From: Saururus chinensis
Taxonomy: Eukaryota > Streptophyta > Magnoliopsida > Piperales > Saururaceae
Assembly: GCA_035235625.1 (NCBI GenBank)
Contig: CP141145.1
Coordinates: forward strand, 35,568,668-35,632,667
Direction: 5' to 3'
DNA length: 64,000 nucleotides
The position numbers were made by a program, and so were the translations under genes. The notes beneath the pieces were generated by a model. It did no database searches. It was not told the DNA's origin and worked only from the letters and a program-made list of their open reading frames with translations. Shown piece by piece: positions 35,943-48,751 of this stretch; position 1 is the stretch's first letter, and each line of letters opens with the position of its first letter.

Positions 35943-38900
35943 CTAGAGGTCAGCGACAAAGAGATGAGGATACTTCTTTCTGATCTCGTCCTCCGTTTCC
36001 CACGTGGCTTCCTCGACTCCATGATTCCTCCACAACACCTTCACGAGTGGGATTGCCTTTTGCCGAAGTACCTTCTCCTTATGGTCTAGAATCTGAATAG
36101 GTACCTCCTCGTAGGAAAGATTCTCCTAGAGCTCCAACGGCTCAAAATCCAAGACATGAGTAGGATCTGGCTCATACTTTCGAAGAAGTGAGACGTGGAA
36201 AACATTATGGATATCGGCCAGTCGGGGTGGAAGTGCAACCCAATAAGCTGTGGCGCCAATCCGCTCCAAGATCTTGAATGGACCAATAAAACGAGGTGAC
36301 AACTTCCCCCGTTGTCCAAATCGAACAACACCACGAGTCGGAGAGATCTTAAGGAAAACATGATCACCAACACCAAACTCCAACTCCCGCCATCGCCTAT
36401 CGGCATAACTCTTCTGACGGCTCTGAGCTGCCTGCAACCTCTCCCGGATAAGGCGTATCTTCTCCACTGACTGCTGAATAAGGTCTGGGCCAGTGAGAAG
36501 GTGATCTCCAACCTCACTCCAACACAACGGTGATCGGCAAGGACGCCCATAAAGTGCCTCAAAAGGTGCCATCCGGATGCTCGCTTGGTAGCTATTATTA
36601 TAAGAATACTCAACTAGCGGAAAATGTTGCTCCCAACTTCCTTTCCACTCAAGGATACAAGCCCGAAGCATGTCCTCAAGCGTCTGAATGGTCCTTTCGG
36701 ACTATCCGTCCGTCTGAGGATGGTAAGCGGAGCTAAGATGTAAAGATGTGCCCAAAGCACCCTGAAAGCTCTGCCAAAACCTCGAAGTGAACCGCGGGTC
36801 ACGATCAAAGATGATAGATACTGGAATCCCGTGTAACCACACGATCTCCCTCAAATATAGAGCAGCCAAGACATCCAAAGGAGTAGTCATTCTAATCGCG
36901 AGGAAATGAGCGGACTTAGTAAGTCGATCAACAATCACCCAAACCGCATCATTACCACTCGGCGACCATGGCAGTCCGGAGACGAAATCCATAGTGACGT
37001 GTTCCCACTTCCACTCCGAAATCGGAAGTGGTTGTAGTAAACCGCCTGGATGCCGATGCTCTGCCTTGACTTGCTGACATACAAGGCATTTGGACACGTA
37101 GACCGCAATGTCCTTTTTCATCCCATTCCACCAAAATGTCCTCTTCACGTCGTGGTACATCTTCGTTCCTCCAGGATGGATAGAGAACTTAGAATGGTGT
37201 GCCTCCGATAGGATACGCTCTCTCAGCTCAACGATGTTCGGCACACACCAACGACCCTTATACCTCAAACTTCCATCGGACCTTTCCTCAAAACCCAACA
37301 CTGCCTTCTCCCTTAGCTTAGCCTTAAGAGCTAGGATCTCTTCATCACTTTTCTGAGCTGCGACCACGTCATCCACCACACTAGAGCTAATAGAGAGATT
37401 AGCAAACCAGCTCCGTGTGTCCTCCAAAGTCAACTCTGGCCTTAGCTCAATGGCATCCTCATAAAGAAGCCACTCACGAACTCGCATGCAAGCAACCGTA
37501 GTGGCTGATTTCCGACTCAAAGCATCCGCCACCACGTTCGCCTTGCCCGGATGATACGATATTGTGAAGTCATAGTCCTTCAAGAATTCAAGCCACCTCC
37601 TTTGCCTCAAATTAAGATCTCGTTGAGTGAACAAGTACTTCAAGCTCTTGTGATCAGTGAATACCTCAAACTTCTCACCATAGAGATAGTGCCGCCAAAT
37701 CTTCAATGCAAAAACTACGGCCGCTAACTCCAAATCATGAGTGGGGTAATTCCGCTCGTGCACTCTAAGCTGACGAGATGCATAAGCCACCACTCTCCCA
37801 TGCTGCATGAGTACACAACCCAAGCCGCGAAGAGAAGCATCACTATAGACCACGAATCCGCCACTCCCGGAAGGCAAAGTTAGAACTGGAGCTGAAGTTA
37901 GCCTCTTCTTCAACTCTTGGAAACTCTCTTCACAAGCTGAGTTCCACTCGAACTTCTCATTCTTCCTTGTCAACTTAGTCATAGGGCTCGCAAGGCTAGA
38001 AAAACCCTCTATGAAACAGCGATAGTACCCGGCAAGTCCTAGGAAGCTATGGACCTCCGATGCACTCTTCGGTTGCTCCCAATTCAACACGGCTTCAACT
38101 TTCGAGGGATCAACCGCCACACCGTCTCTCGATATAACATGACCAAGGAAATGCACTTTCTTGAGCCAAAATTCACACTTGTCAAACTTCGCAAAGAGCA
38201 TATGCTCCCGCAAAGTTCGCAAGACAATCCTCAAATGTGCTTCATGCTCTTCCTCATTGGCCGAATAGATCAGAATATCATCCACGAATATAATCACAAA
38301 CCGATCAAGATAAGGCCGAAAGACTCGGTTCATCAAGTCCATAAATGAGGCAGGTGCATTAGTAAGACCAAAAGGCATAACTAAGAACTCATAATGCCCA
38401 TATCGGGTACAGAAAGCCGTCTTAGCAACATCATCAGGACGGATCCGAAGTTGGTGATAACCCGGTCTCAAATCGATCTTAGAGAAAACCTATGCCTGTT
38501 GCAACTGATCAAACAAATCGTCAATTCTAGGCAAAGGGTACTTGTTCTTGATGGTTACCTGATTAAGCATTCGGTAGTCGATACACAACCGTAGAAAACC
38601 ATCCTTCTTCCGAACAAATAAGACCGGCGCACCCCAAGGAGATACACTCGGCCTAATATACCCCTTATCCATAAGATCCTGCAGCTGAGCCTTAAGCTCT
38701 TTAAGTTCAGCTGGAGCCATACGATAGGGAGCCTTAGAGATAGGAGTAGTGCCTGGAATAAGGTCAATGCAAAACTCTATCTCCCTCTCCGGTGGTAAAC
38801 TCGCCAAGTCACTAGGGAAGACATCGGGAAATTCTGCCACAACACGAACGGAATCCGAAGAAGGTAACTCCATGTTCAACCCCGTAACACTAGCAAGGAA

Positions 38901-40122
38901 AGCTTCGCATCCACTATCGATCCACTTCTTGGCTTTGAAGGAAGAGACCAAGAATTTGCCATTAGAACGCTTCACCCCTTGAAAGATAAAAGGCTTAGCT
39001 CCTGGCAACTCAAACTTCACACACCTCCTGCGACAGTCTACATGCACATGGAACTTGAACATCATATCCATGCCTAGGATCACATTAAAGTCAATCATCG
39101 GCAATATAATAAGATCCATATGTAGCACATGTCCACCGATCTCCATAGGAATCATCTCAACATACTTTTCCGCTCGAAGAGAGGATGAAGGTGTAGAAAC
39201 ACGCAAAGGAACATGCAACAACTTATAACAAGCATCCAACTCATGAGCAAAAAGAGGAGACACAAAAGAATGAGAGGAACCGGTATCAAATAACACTCTA
39301 GCATAGTGGGAGGCAATGAGAATCATACCTTCCACCATGCCCGAAGAGTTAGCCGCCTCCTGCACTGAAATAGCAAAGACTCTCCCATCATGAGCCGGCT
39401 TCTTCCCCTTGCCATCGGGCTGCCCGGTAGGTGCTCTCGCCGGTGGTACACCCGGCTGTCTGGGACCGGTATTAGGTGTCATCGGTGCACGTCTCTGAGC
39501 ACGACCAGCCCTCTGCGGACACTCATTGGCATAGTGCCCCTTCTGCCGACAATCATAGCAAGTCACACTAGCACGGCGGTCCTGAGGATCCTGCTGCACA
39601 TGCTGGGTGTTATGCCTCACATGACGGGTATCTCGCCGCTTAAAGTCTCGGCGGTTATGGCTATCCTCCGCACTCGACCTCTTAGGCTGCTGCTGCTGCC
39701 CTCTCCTCCGGATATACTCATCAGAATCACGCTCCACAGCGATGGCCGTCTCAAGTACCTCAGCAAGGGTCTTGTGCCTGAATGGCACGACTCGGCCTTT
39801 GATAAAAGGCTTAAGACCATCCTCAAACTTACGTGCTCGCTCATACTCATCGCTGAAGAAGCGAGGAGCAAAGCGCTCAAGCTCCACGAAACGAGTCTCA
39901 TAAGCCAAGACCGTCATAGAACCCTGCTGCAGACTGAGAAACTGCTTCTTCTCCTCTCGGACATGAAGAGGGAAGTACTTGTCGTTAAAGGCTGACAAGA
40001 ACTCCTCCCATGGAATGTCCTCTCGGCCATGGAACCTCTGACGCTCCATCGATAACCACCACCTCTGAGCTTCGCCCTCGAACATGAAGACTGCAAGTCT
40101 AGTCTTCTCCTCGTCCGAGCAT
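35943..40122 (-). pseudogene. Ty3/gypsy gag-pol (chromovirus, Tekay/Del-like), broken
   Basis: One continuous minus-strand frame runs from about 40122 to the stop at 35943-35945, interrupted by three in-frame TAG codons at 38490-38492, 36702-36704 and 36126-36128, with no frameshift seen. Domains in order: gag core with [13 protein letters not shown]; a CCHC knuckle [14 protein letters not shown] (about 39530-39570); a protease with LFDTGSS (about 39290); reverse transcriptase with FVDDILIYS (about 38270); RNase H with YSDAS and TDHKSLKYL; integrase with an HHCC finger and DRDPRF; and a C-terminal chromodomain-like segment ending EEATWE and KKYPHLF. The chromodomain places it among chromoviruses. 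The first ~100 residues of gag are missing; homology begins near 40122, where LTR-like sequence of other origin abuts. Not autonomous. Confidence 0.9.
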
Positions 40123-40314
40123 CGTGGGGCCAGGCCCCGCGCGACGCGGGGCGCGTCCACGGGATGCAGGCGCAGTGAGCGTCCGTGCGCTTCACACGCG
40201 CGGCCAGCGTGTCACACGCTGCACAGGCGTGCAACGCGTGGCGCGAGCGTGTCCGGGGGCGTCTCGTACGCCCTCGGCTCTTCCCCTATAAATTGAATTC
40301 CCGTTCTATTTTCG

Positions 40315-41321
40315 GGGGAGTTTCTGGACTCGTTTGGAGTCCGTTTTCTTCCGTTCTTGAGGCGTTCCTAGCTAATTCGAGGGTGATCTACACAATGGCA
40401 TGGTCTATTCCTCGAGTTGGTGCTCCTATAAGGAAGGAACGACCCGGGGCAAGAGGAGGCTCTGTCCACCGCCCTCCTGCCCCGAGAGTGAGAGAGAGAG
40501 AGGGCCCGGTGAGAGAGGAGGCTCCGTCCTCCGTTACTGGGCCAGATCAAGGGAAGTGGCCCGATGTAGGGGAGGCTATGTTCTCCACTGAAGGGCCACG
40601 CCGTGCGAAGGACACCCCGAGTAGGGGAGGTTCTGTCCGTCGCCCACGGGCGCAGAAAATGATGTCTCCGGGAAAGGGGAGAGTGGGTTGGGTCATCTTC
40701 GGTGCAAGGCGACGAACGTATGGAGGCTAGGGGAGGCTCTGCCCGCTGTCTCCGGATCTGAAGGGGAGGACGCCCAGAACGGGCATCCCGAATACCTCTA
40801 CCTCGTGTGACATCAGGGGAGTTTCTGGACTCGTTCGGAGTCCGTTTTCTTCCGTTCTTGAGGCGTTCTTAGCTAATTCGAGGGTGATCTACGCAATGGC
40901 ATGGTCTATTCCTCGAGTTGGCGCTCTTATAAGGGAGGAACGACCCGAGGCAAGAGGAGGCTCTGTCCGCCGCCCTCCTGCCCCGAGAGTGAGAGAGAGA
41001 GAGAGGGCCCGATGAGAGAGGAGGCTCCGTCCTCCGTTACCGGGCCAGATCAAGGGAAGTGGCCCGATGTAGGGGAGGCTCCATTCTCCACCGAAGGGCC
41101 ACGCCGTGCGAAGGACACCCCGAGTAGGGGAGGTTCTATCCGTCGCCCACGGGTGTAGAAAACGATGTCTCCGGGAAAGGGGAGAGTGGGTTGGGTCATC
41201 TTCGGTGCAAGGCGACGAACGTATGGAGGCTAGGGGAGGCTCTGCCCGCTGTCTCCGGATCTGAAGGGGAGGACGCCTAGAACGGGCATCCCGAATACCG
41301 CTACCTCGTGTGACATCAGGG
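40315..41321. repeat. 501-bp tandem duplication
   Basis: Copy 1 (40315-40815) and copy 2 (40816-41321) both start GGGGAGTTTCTGGACTCG and end with CCTCGTGTGACATCA. They differ by only a few substitutions and one or two extra GA units in the (GA)n stretch near 40490 and 40995. The near identity implies a recent duplication compared with the surrounding decay. Confidence 0.9.
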
Positions 41322-41359
41322 GAGTAAGGGTCTCTTACCTTCTATTTAATTATAGAATG

Positions 41360-42090
41360 ACATGTGCGAGTTATGTTGTGTGTCGTCTCACTCTGGGTTA
41401 GAGAGAGACGGGCTGTGTGTGTGTTTATATATTTCTATGCATATAAGCATGATGTGTGCCGTCTCCCTCTGGGTTAGAGAGAGACGGGTTGTGCGTGTGT
41501 TTATCTTATGTTATGCTATGAGTATATGCATGATGTGTGTTGTCTCGCTCTGGGTTAGAGAGAGACGTGTTGTGTATGTGTTGGGTCTCGGCTCAGTGAT
41601 AGAGCGAGACCTGTGATTGTGTTCTGTCTCACTCTATGATAGAGCAAGACGTGTGATGTGTGTGGTCTCGGCTCAGTGATGGAGCGAGACGTGTGATGTG
41701 TGGTCTCGACTCAGTGATGAAGCGAGACATGTGATGTGTGGTCTTGCTCTAGGATAGAGTGATGAATGTTGTGATGGTCTTGCTCTGGGGTAGAGTGAGG
41801 CATGTTGTGGTGGTTGTGTAGTGCTCGTCTCTATGATAGAGCGAGATGTGTGTTGCCGATGTTTTATCGGGTTTTTGTATTGGTTGTGTAGTGCTCGTCT
41901 CTATGATAGAGCGAGATGTGTGTTGCCGATGTTTTATCAGGTTTTCGTATTGGTTGTGTAGTGCTCGTCTCTATGATAGAGCGAGATGTGTGTTGCCGAT
42001 GTTTTATTAGGTTTTCGTATTGGTTATGTGGTGCTCGTCTCTATGATTGAGCGAGACGTGTGTTGCCGGTGCTTTCGTATACCTCCGATT
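41360..42090. repeat. Minisatellite cluster with a shared TAGAG-GAGAC core
   Basis: Three kinds of unit follow each other. Three copies of ~75 bp contain CTCTGGGTTAGAGAGAGACG (41385-41575). About six shorter units of ~40 bp contain CTCAGTGATGGAGCGAGAC-type cores (41585-41810). Four copies of 70 bp contain GTGCTCGTCTCTATGATAGA (starts at 41821, 41891, 41961, 42031). All share an inverted GTCTC / GAGAC pair around a short loop. Confidence 0.8.
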
Positions 42091-42447
42091 AAATATTCAG
42101 AGATACGTATTTTATATGTATGTGTTTTTGGTGTGCGGGTTGTATGTAGTAGCCAATAGGCAGAACTACATTCGGATCCGATCGTATCGGAGTAACATCA
42201 TGGATGTTAGCCGATATGTACGTAGGCAACCAACGGCAATGCAACGTTGGCCCGGTCCGAATTAGTTATATAATTAGGCCAGTTCTTGCCTACACGCAAC
42301 GTAGCGCTAAAGTTCCGTAGCACGTAGAGGAACAAGAAGACTCTCGCACTCAGAGTGTGCTGCTTTTGGTTCATGGTTTGGTTTTCATGGGTTTCATCGA
42401 TTTCGGGACCCCTGGCCCGGGTCCATTTGCGGGTCGGGGTGTCACAG

Positions 42448-44742
42448 TATAAACTCGGTAAGGCTTTGAAAAAGTTGCATTTACACCATAAGAGATGAGT
42501 TCATTCAAAGCAAAGTCTTTACACAAAAACCTGTGCAAATAAGTCTTAGCATTTCCATCACAAGAGTCTTACATGACAATCTAATGTAAATGAATATCAA
42601 AAGTCATCACTAGATAATAAAATAGCACAACCATTCAAAATCAATCTTGTTGCCTATTGCCTATTACCTATCACCCCAAATACCAGAAATCCCTAGTCAC
42701 ACCGGCATATAAAGTCCATGACCAGCCTGGAGCAAACTCCAAAAGTTTTAATAAATAAATAGTCTCAATCATCTCAGCCCGGGGGAGGAATAACCTCTCA
42801 TTTTAAACGTAAAACACTGCCAATTAGACGTAAAATCCCACCCTTTTGGATGTAAAACCAATTTGATAAACCTCTAATGCGATAAATCCATCAACCATAG
42901 GAACCTCAACTAACCATTATTAATTTATAGTTTATAAATTGTTTCGTGATATAATGAATTATAAACATGACTACATGTGCAACCTAAAGTAATCACATTA
43001 TCTTATATATGACATAATTTAGTTGATAATAACATATTTACTAAGACATGCATGAAACATAGATTTTGATAAATTAACCTTAGATATATTCATGCATATA
43101 CTTAATAAAGTTAAATATATTAAAAGTACTAAAGTAAGACAATTAACAATACAATATCTCATTTATTCTCATACTAACTTAAGTAGATGTTTAGCGTAAT
43201 CACAACATGTAACTTATATATTTTTGGAAAAATAACAAATAAGCTCTAAACAACATGAAAAATTGTAGACACCGACCATGCTTTGACAATAACTCACAAG
43301 ACACTACACACATGCTTTTTCTAACATCTAATCATAGATATAAACTGGAATCATGAGTAAAAACTATCGGAAACCATCATTCAAATCATGAATTTAAGTT
43401 AACAAATCTAACATGTTTAACCAACATCATGTAATTCCGCAGAATACCCAATTATCACTCATACATTCCAACATCACTAGCATACCCTTACAGTAGCTTA
43501 TTCTAACTCAAATAAACCCACATGAACATGAGGAATAATATTTGGGAGTAGAAACATCAAAATAAATAAAAGAATTAAAATGACCAAAATATGTTGTACT
43601 GTCAATCGATCAGCCTATAAGCTCGATCGATCGCCATAACGGTAGGTCTGGTTAGTCTTCTCCATTTTGAAAACCAAACTGAGGCACCATCAATCGAACT
43701 TAAAACCTCCAAAGCTCTAAACTTTATAAAAATCTAATTAAAACTTCTAGAATGCTAAATCTGCTCATTTTCAATCAAGGCTCTAAGAAATGAATACAAA
43801 AGATTAAGTTTTTACTAATCTACCATTAGAACACTAAACATGAAATCCATTGTGGAAAACGCATCAAAACAAAGATTTGGAAACACAACAAGATTAAGGC
43901 TTAAACCCATTACCTTTCACCACTCTTTGGGTCGGAATAACTCCTTAATCTCCTCCAAAACCTATCCAAAAATATGATTTTCATTAATATTTCTCAAATC
44001 TAATTTTGGAACACTAAAAACCTTAAAAAACAAGTAGATCTAGGGTTCTAGAGACCCAAAAATAAAATTTTAAAAATTAGGTTTTGAAATAGAAACCTAA
44101 ATCAGTAGTTTTTGAGTGAAAACCGAGATTGAATTGAAGTAAATGAAGAGATTTGAAAGATTTAGGCAAAACCCTAATAGATTAAGGGGAAAAAATTAAG
44201 AAAAACAAACCTTAGTCTCTTTATTTTTAGGCAAATGGGAGATTAGGCCTCTTGATCCCTAGCTCATCCCTTTTCCTAAATGGGAAAGAGGCAGCCTCTT
44301 TCCTTAAATAGTAAGAAAGAGATTAGACCTAATCAAATATGGGGGTACAAATAGAATTCATAACTAAAAATTGGTAATTTGGCTATTTAAACTGTAATTA
44401 ATATTAAAAAAATTATAAAATAATTTTTTAATGTCTTAATTTAATGTTAGAGATGTTTTGGATTAAAAATCTCAAATTTGGTTGTGGGGCCCACAGGAGG
44501 TCCTGCCAAAGCCTAATTTATGAAAATTTTTGAGAAAATTCTAAGAATTTCTAAAAATTCACAAATGACTTAAATTCACTTAAAACTCATAAATATGAAG
44601 ATAATTTTGTTTAAATCCTTTAGTAACTACTTTAATTTTTTTAAAATCATCAAAACTGATCAGAAATGGCTTAAACCACATAATGTCAATTAAATAATAA
44701 ATAAAAATGGAAGTAAACCTATTTACGATAAGAGTTCTTACA
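42448..44742 (-). mobile_element. LTR, minus orientation, solo or truncated
   Basis: On the minus strand it starts TGTAAGAACTCTTATCG at 44742, similar to the start of the 3' LTR at 35904, and shares its block order: a GTGGGGCCCAC block (44480-44490), a CCATTACC block near 43908, and a GATCGATCG block at 43610-43640. It is too diverged to be the 5' LTR of the gag-pol at 35943-40122. The low-coordinate edge may be at TGTCACAG (42440) or truncated. No coding domain. Confidence 0.5.
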
Positions 44743-46610
44743 GGTTTGTTCTACCCTTTGCACAACGAAGCACTAAAGCTCCATAGTGCGTAGATAAATG
44801 TTATGGCTCTCGCACACACAGTGTGTCGCTCCTGATTGGTCTCATTTTAATTTTTTTGTTTAATTTAATAAACTCGAATTTTATTTTTCGAATAACCCCC
44901 GATCTGGGTCAATTTTTGGGTTGAGGAGTTACAATTAGAGTATGATCATATTGAAGTATGAATGCTTGCACACATGCGACATTGACTATGTATGAACTAT
45001 GTTCCACATATTTTAGCTTATTTATAAACATGATCATGTAGGTTTATATTTACTTATGCTTACATGATCTCATTTGCCACATATGAACCATGTTTCATGT
45101 ATGATAGGACTGATTAGTATATGACTACTTATGCTTGCATGTGCCTAGCATTATTCATGTATGTATCATATTGTATACATCATAAAAATAATTTGTTACG
45201 CCATGATTAACTGTGTTTAACTATGATTAGTTATTGTGTGTCGTAATTTTCAAAAATAGTTTAGCCTATCCGTCGCCCTTGTGGCCGATCAATTGACCAT
45301 GAACAAAAATGATTCTAAGCTTATTTTTAAGATGGATTTTTATCACTTCATATTTCTCACATGACACCATTAGAGTATGTTCATGCTAAACTATGAGTGC
45401 TTGCACACATGCGACATTGATTATGTATGAATTATATTCTATATGTTTTAGCTTATTTATAAACATGACCATGCATGCTTATGTTTACTTATGCTTATAT
45501 GATCTCATTTGCCACATATGAACCATGTTTCATGTATGATAGGACTGATTAGTGTATGACTACTTATGCTTGTATGTGCCTAGCATTCTTCATATATGTA
45601 TCATATTGTATGCATCATGAAAATAATTTGTTACGCCATGATTAGTTATTGTGTGTCGTAGTTTTTAAGATTAGTCATATTGGAGACTTGAATGAAACAG
45701 TTTTACGTCCATTGGATGGGATTCTACGTCCAAAAGGACGAGGTTTTACGTCTGAAAGGGCAAATTTCCTCCTCGTGTGAGAAGAATAGAATGTTATAAT
45801 GAGAAAACTATCTAGACTTTTGGAATGAGAATCTAGGCTAGTTTATCTGTGTACATCGGCTAACCAGGTTCACTTCCAGTTAGGATTTTTTAAACTAGGT
45901 AGGTCTTCCTTCTTAAGATTTCTAGGGTGATCAGGTTGCTTAGGCATATGCCAGGGTGAGCAGAATCAATATCGTCATGTATCGGGATTTCTTTATCGAG
46001 AGACATTCATTATGTTATTTACACATGTTTGTGTATGAATTATAATGCTCATTTACATAGGTTTTATGTGGGGGTAATGATGCTTATGTTTACATAGGTT
46101 ATGTATAGATTATGACACTTGATCCTGTAGGATGTGTATGTATTGTGATATTTATCATGCAAGATGTGTATAGATTATGATACTTAAATGCATAGGTTGT
46201 GATGTGGATTATAAAATATAATTGAGACATGATGCACAAATGTTACTTATGGATATGTGATATGTGAATGAGATATTTTCATAGGTTGTGTGAGATAATT
46301 GATATGTTTTTGTGTTGTTAAGACTGGTTTGCATGAGGCTTTAGTGATGTTTCTTGTGGATTATGTTTTGGTGTTACAACGAGCTTTATGTTTTCAAACC
46401 CTTAATGAGCTAAGCTCACCTTGTTTCTATTGTTTTTGTTTGAGGGCTATATGGTTATCCCATGCATGTGCTCAGGGTGAGTTATTTTATGAGTATGGAG
46501 ACGATTAGGTGCACATGGAGTGGGGATAATCTTCATTTGTGATGGGATATATTTATGCTTAATTTTAATGTGACTTGTAATACTTTATATATTATGAGAG
46601 AGCCTTGTTA
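44743..46610 (+). mobile_element. LTR material, plus orientation, with 435-bp duplication
   Basis: The first part (44743-44936) ends GGGTTGAGGAGTTACA and parallels the LTR end at 42276-42447. From 44937 the sequence is an internal LTR region; the part at 45690-45770 (ACGTCC-type blocks) is the reverse complement of the blocks at 42790-42860. Two direct copies, 44934-45250 and 45369-45680, are about 435 bases apart. No genes. Confidence 0.45.
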
Positions 46611-46749
46611 ATGACTCAGACATGTTTGTTGCCCTTGTTACTTATTATGTTAATTTTGAGACTTATATGGGTATGCGAATGATTAAGAGCCTATAAATTT
46701 TCATCCATCTTTCTCTCTCTCTCTCTCATGTTATTATTCCCATCATTTT

Positions 46750-46752
<3 letters not shown>

Positions 46753-46807
<55 letters not shown>
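46753..46807. repeat. (GT)n microsatellite
   Basis: About 27 uninterrupted GT units. A (CT)n run of about 20 bases lies 30 bases upstream (46709-46728). Confidence 0.98.
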
Positions 46808-46808
<1 letters not shown>

Positions 46809-47395
46809 TGTACATATGTGTGTTTCTGCATGTTAAATACTCTTTTGAGTCTTCAAGTATGCATTATCTTTTCAATGTGATCTTAAGCAACAAACAAATA
46901 TTACTTTGACTTAAATTACACATCACTTGACATTATTTAAATCACCGAAATAAGTTAGCAAGATACATATGACTCAATATGTACTTACATATATATGTAT
47001 GTTCAAAAAATGAGTGGTTCACACCTATCTTGATGGATATTTTGATAAAAAAAATTATGAACTTGCACTTTGATATTTTTTGAAAATGTGTTTTGGAAAT
47101 CTTGGGGTATGACTAAGGGTGCTAACGAGTCGAGACGAACCGAGTTTTTAGGTTTTTTAACTCGAGCTCGATTTCTGAAAGCTCGGTTCGAGCTCAGCTC
47201 AAGCTCAATCAAACAGCTCGATGTCTGGCTCAAGCTCTGTTCGGCTAAGAAACTCAAAACTCGACTTTAGCTCGAGCTCGAAAATATACTATAGAAACTC
47301 AAACCTATGTTCGAATTGAGCTCGAATCCCATTTTCAACCCAAACTATTTTTTTCTATAAAAATCCATATTAATTTAGAGAATCACTCCAACATT

Positions 47396-47498
<103 letters not shown>

Positions 47499-47674
47499 CA
47501 AACATAATTGTATTCTATTAAATTTGTAAATATTATTTCAAAATCTATGGTTAGAATAAGAGTCAATAAATACCCTACAAAAAAAATTCATTTGTCACCA
47601 AAAATTTAACTAATGTTATTCAAATGTCTTGTATAATAAATAATATTAAATAATAATGATTACGAAAATAACAT

Positions 47675-48751
47675 AGAGAAAAATATTTACCAATATGGTG
47701 TTCCTTTTTTCTGGTGCTTGCCTGCCTTTTTTTAAATTTTTTTATAATTTCATTCTTATAGAGGGAAAATTCAATATAATGTACTGATTTTGTCATTTAA
47801 AGGACGAAATCAATATAATGTACTGATTTTGTCCTTTTAAAAGATGAAATCTGTGAAATGTACTGATTTCGTCATTTAGAAGGATGAAATCAATAATGAA
47901 ATAATTTTGTCCTCTCTTCTCTTTCTCCTCTCTCCTCTCTCTCTCTTCACACACTCTCTCTCTTCACTCTCTCCTCTCTCTCTCTCTCTTCACACACACT
48001 CTCTCTCCTCTCCTCTCTCTCTCTTTACGCACTCTCTCTCCTCTTTCACTCTCTTCACACACTCTCTCTATTCACTCTCTCCTCTATATTTCTAATCAAT
48101 TTAGCTCTTCTCTTTCTTTTGCCTATCTCTCTTATTCTCTCTCTTTACTCTCTCTCTCTCTCTCTCAACACTTTCTCTTCTCTTTGTCCACTCTTCTTTC
48201 TCTCTCTCTCTCTCCCTATCTCTCTCTCATATGCGTAACATGAGCCCTAGCTCTGAAAAAGTGGGGAGAAAGTAGAAAACTTTAAATTAATTTTTTCTTA
48301 TTTATATATTATATATTAAAATATTAAATTTAAAATAAAATATAATGTAATTATGAATGACAAAATTAATATTTTTTAAAAAAAATTCATGATTTTGTCC
48401 TTTATAAGAGAGGGGAGAGAGAAGATAAAGAGAATAGAAATAAAGAGGAGAGAGAGAGAGAAGTGAGATAATCGAAAGAGAGAGAAGTGAGAGTGAATAG
48501 AGAGGGGAGAGAGAGAAGAGAGAGAGGGGAGAGGAGAGAGAAGATAGAAGATAGAAGAGAGGAGATAGAAAAAATCAGTTTATTATTAATTTTGTCATTT
48601 GGAAGGACAAAGTTAGTATATTGTATTAATTTAAGTGTACTCATGTCGTCCTTCTAAAGGATGAAATTATGAAAAAAAACAAAAAAGAACTACACATGTG
48701 TTAGCGCCTAGTCAGAGAAAAGGAACACCATATTGGTAAATATTTTTCTCT
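47675..48751. mobile_element. Non-autonomous foldback element with CT and GA arms (copy 2)
   Basis: The ends 47675-47708 and 48718-48751 are exact 34-base inverted repeats (AGAGAAAAATATTTACC... reading inward), with weaker symmetry continuing outward. Inside are GATTTTGTC/GACGAAATC palindromic units (47780-47900 and 48585-48670), a CT-rich tract (47912-48235) and a GA-rich tract (48408-48570). The order matches the element at 8475-9082, so both belong to one family. The element is inserted in the hAT element. The target duplication is not clear because the flanks continue the inverted symmetry. Confidence 0.8.

Larger units (their letters stand above)
40123..42447 (+). mobile_element. Truncated plus-orientation LTR joined to gag
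   Basis: Begins inside an LTR without a TG edge and ends GGGTCGGGGTGTCACA at 42447, a normal plus-strand LTR end. A TATA box CTATAAAT lies near 40286. It is followed by a nearly exact 501-bp tandem duplication (40315-41321) and by minisatellites (41360-42090). Orientation is opposite to the adjoining gag-pol, so this is a different element. The last 170 bases match the segment 44745-44936 in block order. Confidence 0.6.

Noticed and set aside
32453..44742. Treating 42448-44742 as the 5' LTR of the minus-strand gypsy element
   Set aside because: It shares block order with the 3' LTR but is too diverged and shorter, and unrelated plus-orientation LTR sequence lies between it and gag.
30811..44936. 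Reading 30811-32452 plus 44743-44936 as one LTR split by a 12-kb insertion
   Set aside because: The idea is attractive because the edges TGTTACACCCC and GAGTTACA fit, but the flanks of the supposed insert (CATTG and GGTTT) do not match and the inner pieces belong to more than one element.
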